Positions 1 to 5,502 of a stretch of DNA of 8,962 nt are shown piece after piece (within the stretch, counting starts at the first letter, position 1; each line of letters opens with the position of its first letter). Below the pieces are notes generated by a model. That model was not told the DNA's origin and did no database searches. It was given only the letters and a program-made list of their open reading frames with translations. The DNA is from Alphaproteobacteria bacterium (GTDB taxonomy: Bacteria > Pseudomonadota > Alphaproteobacteria > Sphingomonadales > Rhodothalassiaceae). A program made the translations under genes and the position numbers. Where the stretch lies: assembly GCA_003695555.1 (NCBI GenBank), contig RFIU01000037.1:1-8962 (forward strand), read 5' to 3'.

Positions 1-680
1 ATGTAGCGCTCGCCGGGACGCCCATGACGGCAGGCGAGCAGATGACCCTCGGCGACATCATCGACATGGACGATGTTGAGCCCGGTATCGACATAGGCGG
101 GAATCCGCCCTGTCGCCGCCTTGCGGATGACTTCTCCGGTCGGTGTCGGCCGGATGTCGCGCGGGCCGACCGGGGTCGAGGGATTGACGATGACCACCGG
201 CAGCCCCTCGGCCGCGAGCTCGCGGGCCGCCTGCTCGGCGAGGAACTTCGACCGCTTGTAGGGGCCGATCATGTCGGCCAGCGTGACCGGCGTCTGCTCG
301 TCGGCCGGCCTGCCATCCGGGTCGAGGCCGAGGGTCGCCACTGAGCTCGTATGAACGATCCGTTCTACGCCGGCGTCTCCCGCCAGGGTCAGCAGCGTGC
401 GGGTGCCTTCGACATTGACGGCATGAAGCACACGCGGATCACGCGCCCAGAGCCGATAGTCGGCAGCGACGTGATAGAGTTCCCGGATGCCACGCAGGGC
501 GGCCGTGAGCGAGGCCCGGTCCAGGAGATCGCCGACGACGATCTCGACCGGAAGAGAGGCGAGATTCTGCTTCGGGCTGCTGGTGCGGACGAGCACGCGC
601 ACCGATGCGTCCTCCGCCAGAAGACGACGCACCACAGCAGAGCCGACGAAACCCGACCCGCCGGTTACCAGGACGGTCAT
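1..680 (-). CDS. hpnA: Hopanoid-associated sugar epimerase HpnA (NAD-dependent epimerase/dehydratase), 3' end cut by window edge
   Basis: Reading the minus strand from the ATG at 680-678 gives 226 codons with no stop before the window edge; family members run to roughly 330 residues, so about a third is missing. It is an extended short-chain dehydrogenase: a Rossmann motif TGGSGFVG at residues 6-13 (G7, G10, G13) binds NAD(P), TSSVA is at 111-115, and the catalytic YKRSK (Y141, K145) follows. The segments HVAADYRLWARDP (70-82), LADMIGPYKRSKFLAE (134-149) and NPSTPVGPRD are those I associate with HpnA, the epimerase encoded in hopanoid gene clusters. Its exact substrate is not settled; a role in sugar side-chain chemistry is the family assumption. 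GGAGG at 691-695 sits 10 bases before the ATG and supports this start. No other hpn gene is visible, as the rest of any cluster would lie to the left. Confidence 0.88.
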   Translation of the reverse strand, partial: MTVLVTGGSGFVGSAVVRRLLAEDASVRVLVRTSSPKQNLASLPVEIVVGDLLDRASLTAALRGIRELYHVAADYRLWARDPRVLHAVNVEGTRTLLTLAGDAGVERIVHTSSVATLGLDPDGRPADEQTPVTLADMIGPYKRSKFLAEQAARELAAEGLPVVIVNPSTPVGPRDIRPTPTGEVIRKAATGRIPAYVDTGLNIVHVDDVAEGHLLACRHGRPGERY

Positions 681-1214
681 GCGACCGGCCCCTCCATTGT
701 GCTGATCATGATGGAATAAACCCCTTTCTGCCTTATGATGCCTCGTCCTCCCGCAGGGGGACAGGCTCCGGCAACTTCGTGACGAATTCATGACGAAGAC
801 GGGCAAGAGGCGATGGACGGCAATTTAGTGAGTGGTTGACCCCTTGCTCGCAAGGGTATGGGGGCAGATCCCAAGTGGGATCCGTCTCCTGCATTTCTTC
901 TGGAGCGCTTCAACTGCCTGAGGCGCAGTTCCTTCGCGCAAGGCGGGAAATGCATCCGATCTTGGGGGGGGGCAGACCTTGCTCGTCCTATGGATATGTA
1001 CGTTACTCATGGCGGTATCCGTCAGGGGCATCCGTGCCTGCGTCCGGAGCGGCCGGCGGGCGGAAGTTTCTTCCAAGAGTTGCCTGCGACAGTTGCCTCC
1101 AATTATCCGGGTATCGGCAAGCATGACGGGAACGCCCCGGACGATGGGGGAGAGGCAACCCAATATCGCAAATGGGATTTATTGGATTTCTGCGGATTTC
1201 TTCGGAAGGTGAGG
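681..1214. other. Intergenic stretch between hpnA and tRNA-Leu without a recognisable gene
   Basis: Several short open frames exist on both strands, but none has a ribosome site, codon pattern or protein motif that I recognise. What can be seen: the hpnA ribosome site (691-695) and palindrome (775-798); a hairpin with arms CCCTTG/CAAGGG around CTCG (841-856); a second with arms GATCCCA/TGGGATC around AG (867-882); a run of nine G at 964-972; and three GGATTT repeats at 1175, 1184 and 1194, just past the tRNA 3' end. The stretch could hold a small RNA or the remains of a decayed gene; I see nothing decisive. Confidence 0.5.
775..798. promoter_or_regulatory. 24-bp interrupted palindrome upstream of hpnA, candidate operator
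   Basis: The arms CTTCGT (775-780) and ACGAAG (793-798) are perfect inverted repeats around a central GAATTC (784-789), with two mismatched base pairs between. The same stretch also holds the direct repeat TGACGAA at 780-786 and 791-797, with starts 11 bases apart, about one helical turn. It lies about 95 bases before the hpnA start codon. This geometry suits a dimeric DNA-binding protein, but which one cannot be said, and I could not place a convincing hpnA promoter beside it. Confidence 0.35.
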
Positions 1215-1301
<87 letters not shown>

Positions 1302-1337
1302 ATTACGGGCGGGGCCGGGTGCTGTCCGGCGGCCCGT

Positions 1338-1366
1338 TAGCTAGTCTCTCGTCCCCGGCTTGTCAA
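1338..1366 (-). promoter_or_regulatory. Promoter of tRNA-Leu
   Basis: On the minus strand a perfect -35 hexamer TTGACA (1366-1361) is followed by a 17-bp spacer and TAGCTA (1343-1338) as the -10 box. The start site would fall near 1331, about 30 bases before the mature tRNA 5' end at 1301, a plausible 5' leader for RNase P removal. The -35 and spacer are ideal; the -10 is weaker. Confidence 0.6.
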
Positions 1367-1416
1367 GCGCATGTCGCGCCCGGCCGAACATGGGGTGGAC
1401 GCGTAAAGCCAGAGCG

Positions 1417-1439
1417 GTGCCCGCCCTGATGTCGGGCAC
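1417..1439. other. Hairpin between tRNA-Leu and the LacI-family gene
   Basis: Arms GTGCCCG (1417-1423) and CGGGCAC (1433-1439) pair perfectly around a 9-base loop, and TTT follows on the plus strand. It resembles a weak terminator, but no gene reads into it on the plus strand. It may insulate the tRNA promoter from the regulator or act as a protein site. Confidence 0.3.
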
Positions 1440-1531
1440 TTTCCCCGGCATCATCCGGCTGGCCGGCTGGTGCCTGGAGCATGGGTCTGGCGATGGTGCT
1501 TCGCGATGACCCGGGGCAACCGCAATCTTCC

Positions 1532-1544
1532 TGCAAAGTTTGCA
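1532..1544. promoter_or_regulatory. Palindromic operator candidate overlapping the -35 box of the LacI-family gene
   Basis: TGCAAA and TTTGCA form a perfect 6-bp inverted repeat around a single central G. It overlaps the predicted -35 hexamer (1540-1545), so a protein bound here would block RNA polymerase. LacI-family proteins commonly bind short palindromes and repress their own genes, so autoregulation is the natural reading. It is inferred from position and symmetry only; I found no second copy upstream of the receptor gene at 5503. Confidence 0.4.
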
Positions 1545-1568
1545 AATCGGCGAGCCGCCGCCTAGATT
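1540..1568 (+). promoter_or_regulatory. Promoter candidate of the LacI-family gene
   Basis: TTGCAA (1540-1545, 4 of 6 to consensus), a 17-bp spacer and TAGATT (1563-1568, 4 of 6) give a start near 1575, about 27 bases before the ATG at 1602. The hexamers are moderate, the spacing ideal. Confidence 0.45.
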
Positions 1569-1601
1569 GCGATCAGGGGGCGGGATGCAAAGAGGTGGTT
1601 G

Positions 1602-2717
1602 ATGACGGATCGAGAGGAATGGCGGGAAAACGGCGGCGTGCTGCCTGAAGAGGGCCGCAACCCCTCATCGGATGATGGTAACGGCCGGTCGTCTCCCACG
1701 ACGACGGGACGCCGTCTCTATCGGCTGGAAGACCTTGCAAAACTTGCAGGCGTCTCGATTTCGACCGTCTCTCGGGCATTGAACGACAGTCCGCTGGTCA
1801 GCGAACGGACCCGTCGGCGCATTCTCCAGCTGGCTAAGATCCATCGTTACGAGGGGCGGGTACGCCCGCGTCATGCAAGCGAAGGGGAAGGGCGCACGAT
1901 CTCGATCGTCATTCCCCCGCCGCAGGGGCGCGACGTCCGGGTATCGGATCCCTTCCTGCTTGATCTGCTCGGTGGCCTCGCTGATCCGGCGATCGAGCAT
2001 GACTGTGACCTGCTGATCTCGCACATCATGCCGAGCGATCTTGCTGGCACCCTCTCGCTGCTCGACAATCGGCGTACCGACGGCCTCATCTTTCTGGGGC
2101 AATCGACGATCCACGAGCATCTCAATGTGCTCGCCGAGCGAGGTGCTCCCTTCGTTGTCTGGGGTGCCCAGCTTCCCAATCAGAAATATGTCTCCGTCGG
2201 CACCGACAATCTCAAGGGAGGCGAGCGGGCGACCGCCCATCTGCTGCGCCTCGGACGTCGGCGCATCGCCTTCGTCGGCGATACGGAGGCGCCGGAAGTT
2301 GCGCTGCGCTTTCAGGGCTATCGACAGGCGCTGGAAGACGCCGGCGTGCCTTTCGAGCCGGAGATGCTGCGTCCGGCCCATTTCGACCTCGAATCGGGCA
2401 TGGAGGTGGCCGAAACTCTGGTCGAGGGCGGCCATGGCGTCGATGCCGTCTTCGCCGCCTGCGACCTGATCGCGCTCGGCGTCATTCGCGGCTTGGTGCG
2501 CCGCGGCGTACGGGTGCCGGAAGACGTTTCGGTGGTCGGCTATGACGATATCCGCATGGCCGGCTATGCCAGCCCGGCGCTGACCACCATCCGCCAGGAT
2601 GTGCGCCGCGCCGGCCGTCTGCTGCTGCGCAAGCTGCTGCGGCTGCTTGCCGGCGAACAGGTGGGTTCGGAACTGCTCTCGACCGAGCTGATCGTGCGCG
2701 AGTCCTGCGGCGCGTGA
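1602..2717 (+). CDS. LacI-family transcriptional regulator
   Basis: The product is a 371-residue repressor-type protein. A LacI helix-turn-helix at about 40-62 (RLEDLAKLAGVSISTVSRAL, with TVSR as recognition-helix core) is followed by a hinge ILQLAKIHRYEG (74-85) and a periplasmic-binding-protein-like sensor domain from about 98. That domain contains RRTDGLIFLG, VGTDN (199-203), GRRRIAFVGD (218-227), VVGYDDIRMAGYASPALTTIRQD (in part, 311-333) and a C-terminal TELIVRES. The start is the ATG at 1602 with AGAGG six bases upstream (1591-1595); a TTG just before is less likely. Two oddities: about 39 charged, disordered-looking residues precede the DNA-binding domain, which normally begins near residue 1-5, and the hinge lacks the usual GYxPN end. 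The inducer is unknown. In alphaproteobacteria and Xanthomonads such regulators often control TonB receptor and sugar-use genes, so the receptor at 5503 is a possible target, not a demonstrated one. Confidence 0.93.
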   Translation: MTDREEWRENGGVLPEEGRNPSSDDGNGRSSPTTTGRRLYRLEDLAKLAGVSISTVSRALNDSPLVSERTRRRILQLAKIHRYEGRVRPRHASEGEGRTISIVIPPPQGRDVRVSDPFLLDLLGGLADPAIEHDCDLLISHIMPSDLAGTLSLLDNRRTDGLIFLGQSTIHEHLNVLAERGAPFVVWGAQLPNQKYVSVGTDNLKGGERATAHLLRLGRRRIAFVGDTEAPEVALRFQGYRQALEDAGVPFEPEMLRPAHFDLESGMEVAETLVEGGHGVDAVFAACDLIALGVIRGLVRRGVRVPEDVSVVGYDDIRMAGYASPALTTIRQDVRRAGRLLLRKLLRLLAGEQVGSELLSTELIVRESCGA

Positions 2718-2759
2718 GGTGAACGGGGCGGACGCCCGAACGCGTCGCGCCCCCTCACG
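2713..2759. terminator. GC-rich hairpin between convergent genes, possible shared terminator
   Basis: Outer arms CGTGAG (2713-2718) and CTCACG (2754-2759) and inner arms GGGGCG (2725-2730) and CGCCCC (2748-2753) pair perfectly, with a six-base bulge (2719-2724) on the left side. The outer arm contains the stop codon of the LacI-family gene, and the right arm ends three bases before the stop of the fusion gene. No T-run follows on either strand, so it is not a standard rho-independent terminator; it could still block read-through between the two converging transcripts. Confidence 0.35.
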
Positions 2760-2761
2760 TC

Positions 2762-4939
2762 CTAACGACCGTCTGCCGGCCGGAGCTCGGCCATCAGTTC
2801 GGCGAACATGTTCGGGGTGAGCGCCTGCGGGCCGTCGGAAAGCGCTTCTTCGGGCTTCGGGTGCGTCTCTACGATAATGCCGTCAGCGCCGACGGCGCGC
2901 GCCGCGCGGGCCATCGGGATGACGAGATCGCGCCGACCCACCGCATGGCTCGGATCAACGATCACCGGAAGATGGGTGAGCTGCTTGAGGAGCGGTACCG
3001 CCGACAGGTCGAGGGTGTTGCGGGTTGCGCTTTCGAAGGTGCGGATGCCGCGTTCGCACAGAACCACCTGCCGGTTGCCTTCGCGCAGGATGTATTCGGC
3101 CGCCTGCAGCAGCTCGTCGATCGAGGCCATCATGCCGCGCTTCAGGAGCACCGGTCGATGGGTGCGGCCGACCGCCTTGAGGAGCGGGAAGTTCTGCATG
3201 TTGCGCGCGCCGATCTGCAACATGTCGGCGTGTTCGGCGACCCCTTCGACGTCTTCGGGGGCGAGCACCTCGGTGACGATCGGCAGGCCGAAGCGTCGTC
3301 CCGCCCGCTTCAGCAGGGCAAGGCCCTCGAATCCCAGACCCTGGAAGCTGTAGGGGCTGGTGCGTGGCTTGAAACAGCCGCCGCGCAGCGCCCCGGCGCC
3401 GTGTTCGCGGACATAGCCGGCGGCGGTCATCACCTGTTCTTCCGATTCCACCGAACAGGGACCGGCGATGACGAAGAAGCCCTCGCCGATGCGCGCCCGA
3501 CCGAGCGTAACGAGGGTCGCCTCGGCGCGCGTCACGCGGCTTGCCAGGCGCCAGCTTTTCGGCGCCGGTGCGCCCGCCTCCTTCGCCTCCGGCGCCTTCT
3601 TCGCCGTACTCGTGCCGGTGGTCGGGGGAGCGGGACGCATGCTTTCTGCCGCCGCCTCACCTTCCTTCACATGCTCGCTTTCCGTCCGTCTGCCGGAAGC
3701 CGGCACGGGCAGGGCGACCGGCACCACCTCGTCGGTCGGATAGCAGCCGAGAACCTTCAGAAAACGTGCGCGCGCGGCCAGCTCGTCCAGCGCGGCGGTG
3801 ACATCGGCGTCGCGGGCATTGCCGAGAATGTCGATATAGAACAGCTCTTCGAAAGGATTGCCGGCGAGCGGACGCGATTCCAGCTTCAGCATGTTGATCG
3901 CATGATCGCGAAAGACGGTCAGCGCATCGACCAGCGCGCCCGGTTTCTGATCGACGGTCAGGATCAGCGTCGTCTTTGCCGCCACGCCTTCGGGCACCTC
4001 CGCCGGCGTACGAGCGGCGACGATGAAGCGGGTGTGGTTTTCCTTCTGATTGGCGAGATCGGAAGCAATCACGTGCAGGCCATAGAGCATGCCGCCTTCC
4101 GCACTGCCGATCGCCGCCGCCGTCTCGTCGCCGGATTCGACGAGGCGCTCCATCGCCTGCGTCGTGCTGGTGCAGTAGACGACATCGGCGGCCTCGAGTT
4201 CGGCGAGATAGTGGCTGCACTGGGCATATACCTGGGGGTGGACGTAAAGCGTGCGGATCGCCGCCGGGGTCAAACCTTCGGCAAGGGCGAGCAGCTGATG
4301 CTCGATGCGGTGGCGGATCTCGCCGACGATATTGAGCGAGGTATGCTGCAACAGGTCATAGACCTCATTGATGCTGCCTGAGGTGGTGTTCTCGATCGGC
4401 AGAACCGCAAAATCGGCCTCGCCGCGCTCGGTCATTCGCACCGCATCGGAAAAGCTTCGGCAGTCGAGCGGACGATATTTCTCGCCACGGCGTTCGAAGA
4501 AGCGTCCCGCCGCCTGCTGGCTGTAGGAGCCCTTGGCGCCAAGACAGGCGACGCGTACGGCATCCCGGGCGCGGTGACCAAGACGGGTCAGGGTTGCCTG
4601 CTGTAGCAGGACCGAATCCTCGATCACCGTCTGGAACAGGCGCTGGACGAATTCATGGTCGAGGCCACGGCGAGCGCCTTCTTCGAGCAGATTGAGAAGG
4701 CCGGCGACCTCTACCGCCGGCGCACGAACAGGAAGATTGCGTCGCGCCTTTTCTTCGGCAATCCGGCGAACCAGCCGGCGACGCGCAGCCAGTCGCTCCA
4801 GCATGTCACGATCGAGCGATGCGATTTCCTGTCGCAGCCCGGCAAGGGGGTCATCGCTGCCGGCTGTCCGCAGGCTGTCGTTCGGTGCTTTCTCGTCAGT
4901 TTCCGCATCTGCTGCGGTACCGCGGGTTCGCGCGCTCAT
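2762..4939 (-). CDS. Trifunctional chorismate mutase / prephenate dehydratase / DAHP synthase fusion
   Basis: A 725-residue cytoplasmic enzyme with four modules. (1) AroQ chorismate mutase, about 32-115, with R36, R53, K64, E77, S109 and Q113 matching the E. coli P-protein active site. (2) Prephenate dehydratase, about 128-308, with GSYS, PIENTTSGSINEVYDLLQHTS and the essential THR-Arg-Phe (303-305). (3) ACT domain, about 322-400, with GALV (334-337) and ESRP (354-357), the phenylalanine-binding motifs, ending GCYP. (4) After an Ala/Pro/Glu-rich linker (about 411-460), type I-beta DAHP synthase, 461-720, with AGPCSVES, KPRTSPYSFQG, QIGARN, LLKRGM and DPSHAVGRRD; metal ligands C495, H665, E691 and D702 are all present. 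It would join erythrose 4-phosphate and phosphoenolpyruvate at pathway entry and convert chorismate through prephenate to phenylpyruvate. Modules 1-3 align with E. coli PheA almost throughout. AAGGAG at 4948-4953, eight bases before the ATG, fixes the start, leaving a 25-residue extension beyond E. coli PheA. Two mutase active-site positions differ (A73, V76). A Phe attenuator lies upstream. Confidence 0.95.
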   Translation of the reverse strand: MSARTRGTAADAETDEKAPNDSLRTAGSDDPLAGLRQEIASLDRDMLERLAARRRLVRRIAEEKARRNLPVRAPAVEVAGLLNLLEEGARRGLDHEFVQRLFQTVIEDSVLLQQATLTRLGHRARDAVRVACLGAKGSYSQQAAGRFFERRGEKYRPLDCRSFSDAVRMTERGEADFAVLPIENTTSGSINEVYDLLQHTSLNIVGEIRHRIEHQLLALAEGLTPAAIRTLYVHPQVYAQCSHYLAELEAADVVYCTSTTQAMERLVESGDETAAAIGSAEGGMLYGLHVIASDLANQKENHTRFIVAARTPAEVPEGVAAKTTLILTVDQKPGALVDALTVFRDHAINMLKLESRPLAGNPFEELFYIDILGNARDADVTAALDELAARARFLKVLGCYPTDEVVPVALPVPASGRRTESEHVKEGEAAAESMRPAPPTTGTSTAKKAPEAKEAGAPAPKSWRLASRVTRAEATLVTLGRARIGEGFFVIAGPCSVESEEQVMTAAGYVREHGAGALRGGCFKPRTSPYSFQGLGFEGLALLKRAGRRFGLPIVTEVLAPEDVEGVAEHADMLQIGARNMQNFPLLKAVGRTHRPVLLKRGMMASIDELLQAAEYILREGNRQVVLCERGIRTFESATRNTLDLSAVPLLKQLTHLPVIVDPSHAVGRRDLVIPMARAARAVGADGIIVETHPKPEEALSDGPQALTPNMFAELMAELRPADGR

Positions 4940-5022
4940 CTTTCCGGCTCCTTCCTCTTCACCTGTTGCCTTGGGCGGTCATCGCCCGTCTGCCTGTCCT
5001 GTCCTTGACCGCTCCCAGCACG

Positions 5023-5049
5023 AAAAACCCCGCCGGGGATGCGGCGGGG
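5023..5049 (-). terminator. Attenuator (rho-independent terminator) before the fusion gene
   Basis: On the minus strand CCCCGCCG (5049-5042) and CGGCGGGG (5035-5028) form a perfect 8-bp all-GC stem around a 6-base loop, directly followed by five T (5027-5023). It stands between the Phe-rich leader peptide and the coding start at 4939, with no gene ending just upstream except that leader, which is the position of an attenuator. A terminated transcript from the predicted start would be about 149 nt. Confidence 0.88.
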
Positions 5050-5171
5050 GGCGTTTCGATCCGTCTGTCCTTTATGGTCTAGAGCATGCTCGCGGACGAC
5101 GGCCGATCCCTCCCGCCGGCGGGGCGGAAGAAATAGAACCGACCGAAATAAAAGGTGCGAATGCTGCTCAT
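5042..5171 (-). promoter_or_regulatory. Phenylalanine transcription-attenuation leader
   Basis: Four segments read 5' to 3' on the minus strand. Segment 1, CCGCCCCGCC (5127-5118), begins at the end of the Phe codons. Segment 2, GGCGGGAGGG (5117-5108), can fold back on segment 1 as a 5-bp stem with a 5-base loop. Segment 3, GCCCCCCGCC (5052-5043), can pair with segment 2 through six GC pairs, a mismatch and two more, and it overlaps the 5' arm of the terminator. Segment 4 is the terminator 3' arm. A ribosome stalled on the Phe codons would cover segment 1, free segment 2 to capture segment 3, and prevent termination; with enough charged Phe-tRNA the terminator forms. The pairing was read by eye; energies were not computed. 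Confidence 0.8.
5079..5171 (-). CDS. Phe/Tyr-rich leader peptide controlling the fusion gene
   Basis: A 30-residue frame starts at the ATG 5171-5169 and ends with TAG 5081-5079. Residues 7-15 read FYFGRFYFF: five Phe codons (7, 9, 12, 14, 15) and two Tyr codons (8, 13) in nine. This is the hallmark of a phenylalanine leader peptide such as PheL/PheM, whose translation senses Phe-tRNA charging and has no need of a stable product. The rest (RPAGGRDRPSSASML) encodes attenuator pairing segments. There is no Shine-Dalgarno sequence, but the predicted -10 box ends seven bases before the ATG, so the mRNA would begin at or beside the AUG. Leaderless leader peptides are known for alphaproteobacterial trp attenuators (S. 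meliloti TrpL). An overlapping longer frame on the same strand (5274-4936) lacks this pattern. Confidence 0.85.
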   Translation of the reverse strand: MSSIRTFYFGRFYFFRPAGGRDRPSSASML

Positions 5172-5178
5172 GTGCGCA

Positions 5179-5208
5179 AGGATATGACATGCCGCGTTCC
5201 ACCGTCAA
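5179..5208 (-). promoter_or_regulatory. Promoter of the Phe leader and fusion gene
   Basis: TTGACG (5208-5203, 5 of 6 to consensus), an 18-bp spacer and TATCCT (5184-5179, 4 of 6) point along the minus strand. Only seven bases separate the -10 box from the leader ATG at 5171, which puts transcription start within a base or two of the start codon. Confidence 0.65.
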
Positions 5209-5255
5209 GTCGGAATTTGTGCGCCGCAAAAGCTCTTCGCCCTCTTGCTCTCCGC

Positions 5256-5273
5256 TGTGGCGGATGTGCCACA
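5256..5273. promoter_or_regulatory. Inverted repeat between the divergent promoters
   Basis: TGTGGC (5256-5261) and GCCACA (5268-5273) are perfect inverted 6-bp arms around six bases. The site lies about 50 bases upstream of the leader -35 box and about 60 upstream of the candidate -10 box of the receptor gene, so it could serve either. The outer TGTGG/CCACA halves are eight bases apart, which does not fit the CRP spacing of six. The binding protein is unknown. Confidence 0.3.
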
Positions 5274-5329
5274 TGAATAAAGAAAGTCATATTTTTCCAC
5301 CGCAACAGACCTTTACAAGATTTTACCGG

Positions 5330-5335
5330 TATGAT
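5330..5335 (+). promoter_or_regulatory. Candidate -10 box for the TonB receptor transcript
   Basis: TATGAT matches the -10 consensus at 5 of 6 positions and follows an AT-rich stretch (5277-5325). No good -35 hexamer lies 16-18 bases upstream; TTTACA at 5312-5317 is too close. An activator-dependent promoter is possible. The resulting 5' leader would be about 160 bases. Confidence 0.3.
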
Positions 5336-5397
5336 CCCGTGTTTTCCGGGAGCTGGCAGGGGCATGGGGTGGCCAGCCGCCTTTCCCTCTGACCCAT

Positions 5398-5475
5398 CCG
5401 GCTTCTGGAACCCGGCTTCTGACGTGCCGATGAGGGAGCCGAGGAGAAGAGCCCATCTCCATGGGGGGGATGGGC
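5398..5475 (+). other. 5' leader of the TonB receptor gene: direct repeat and hairpin
   Basis: CCGGCTTCTG occurs twice, at 5398-5407 and 5412-5421 (14 bases apart). Further on, GCCCATC (5451-5457) and GATGGGC (5469-5475) form a perfect 7-bp stem with an 11-base G-rich loop, 16 bases before the ribosome site GGGAGGA at 5490-5496. These are the only structures I see in the 330 bases between the leader promoter and the receptor start; their role is unknown. Confidence 0.35.
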
Positions 5476-5502
5476 CGCCCAACGCTTCAGGGAGGAAGCA
5501 CC

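Noticed and set aside
825..1163. 112-codon minus-strand frame (and overlapping plus-strand frames) between hpnA and tRNA-Leu
   Set aside because: No convincing start context, motif or codon pattern; frames on both strands overlap the same hairpins.
2861..4381. 506-codon open frame on the plus strand
   Set aside because: It lies wholly antisense to the fusion enzyme, whose frame shows full domain conservation; long antisense frames are common in G+C-rich genes and this one has no recognisable domain.
5256..5273. CRP binding site
   Set aside because: TGTGG and CCACA halves are eight bases apart instead of six and lack the TGTGA/TCACA core.
4936..5274. 112-codon minus-strand frame covering the Phe attenuator
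   Set aside because: It reads the leader in another frame, crosses the terminator and ends at the start of the fusion gene; the Phe-rich 30-codon frame explains the region better.
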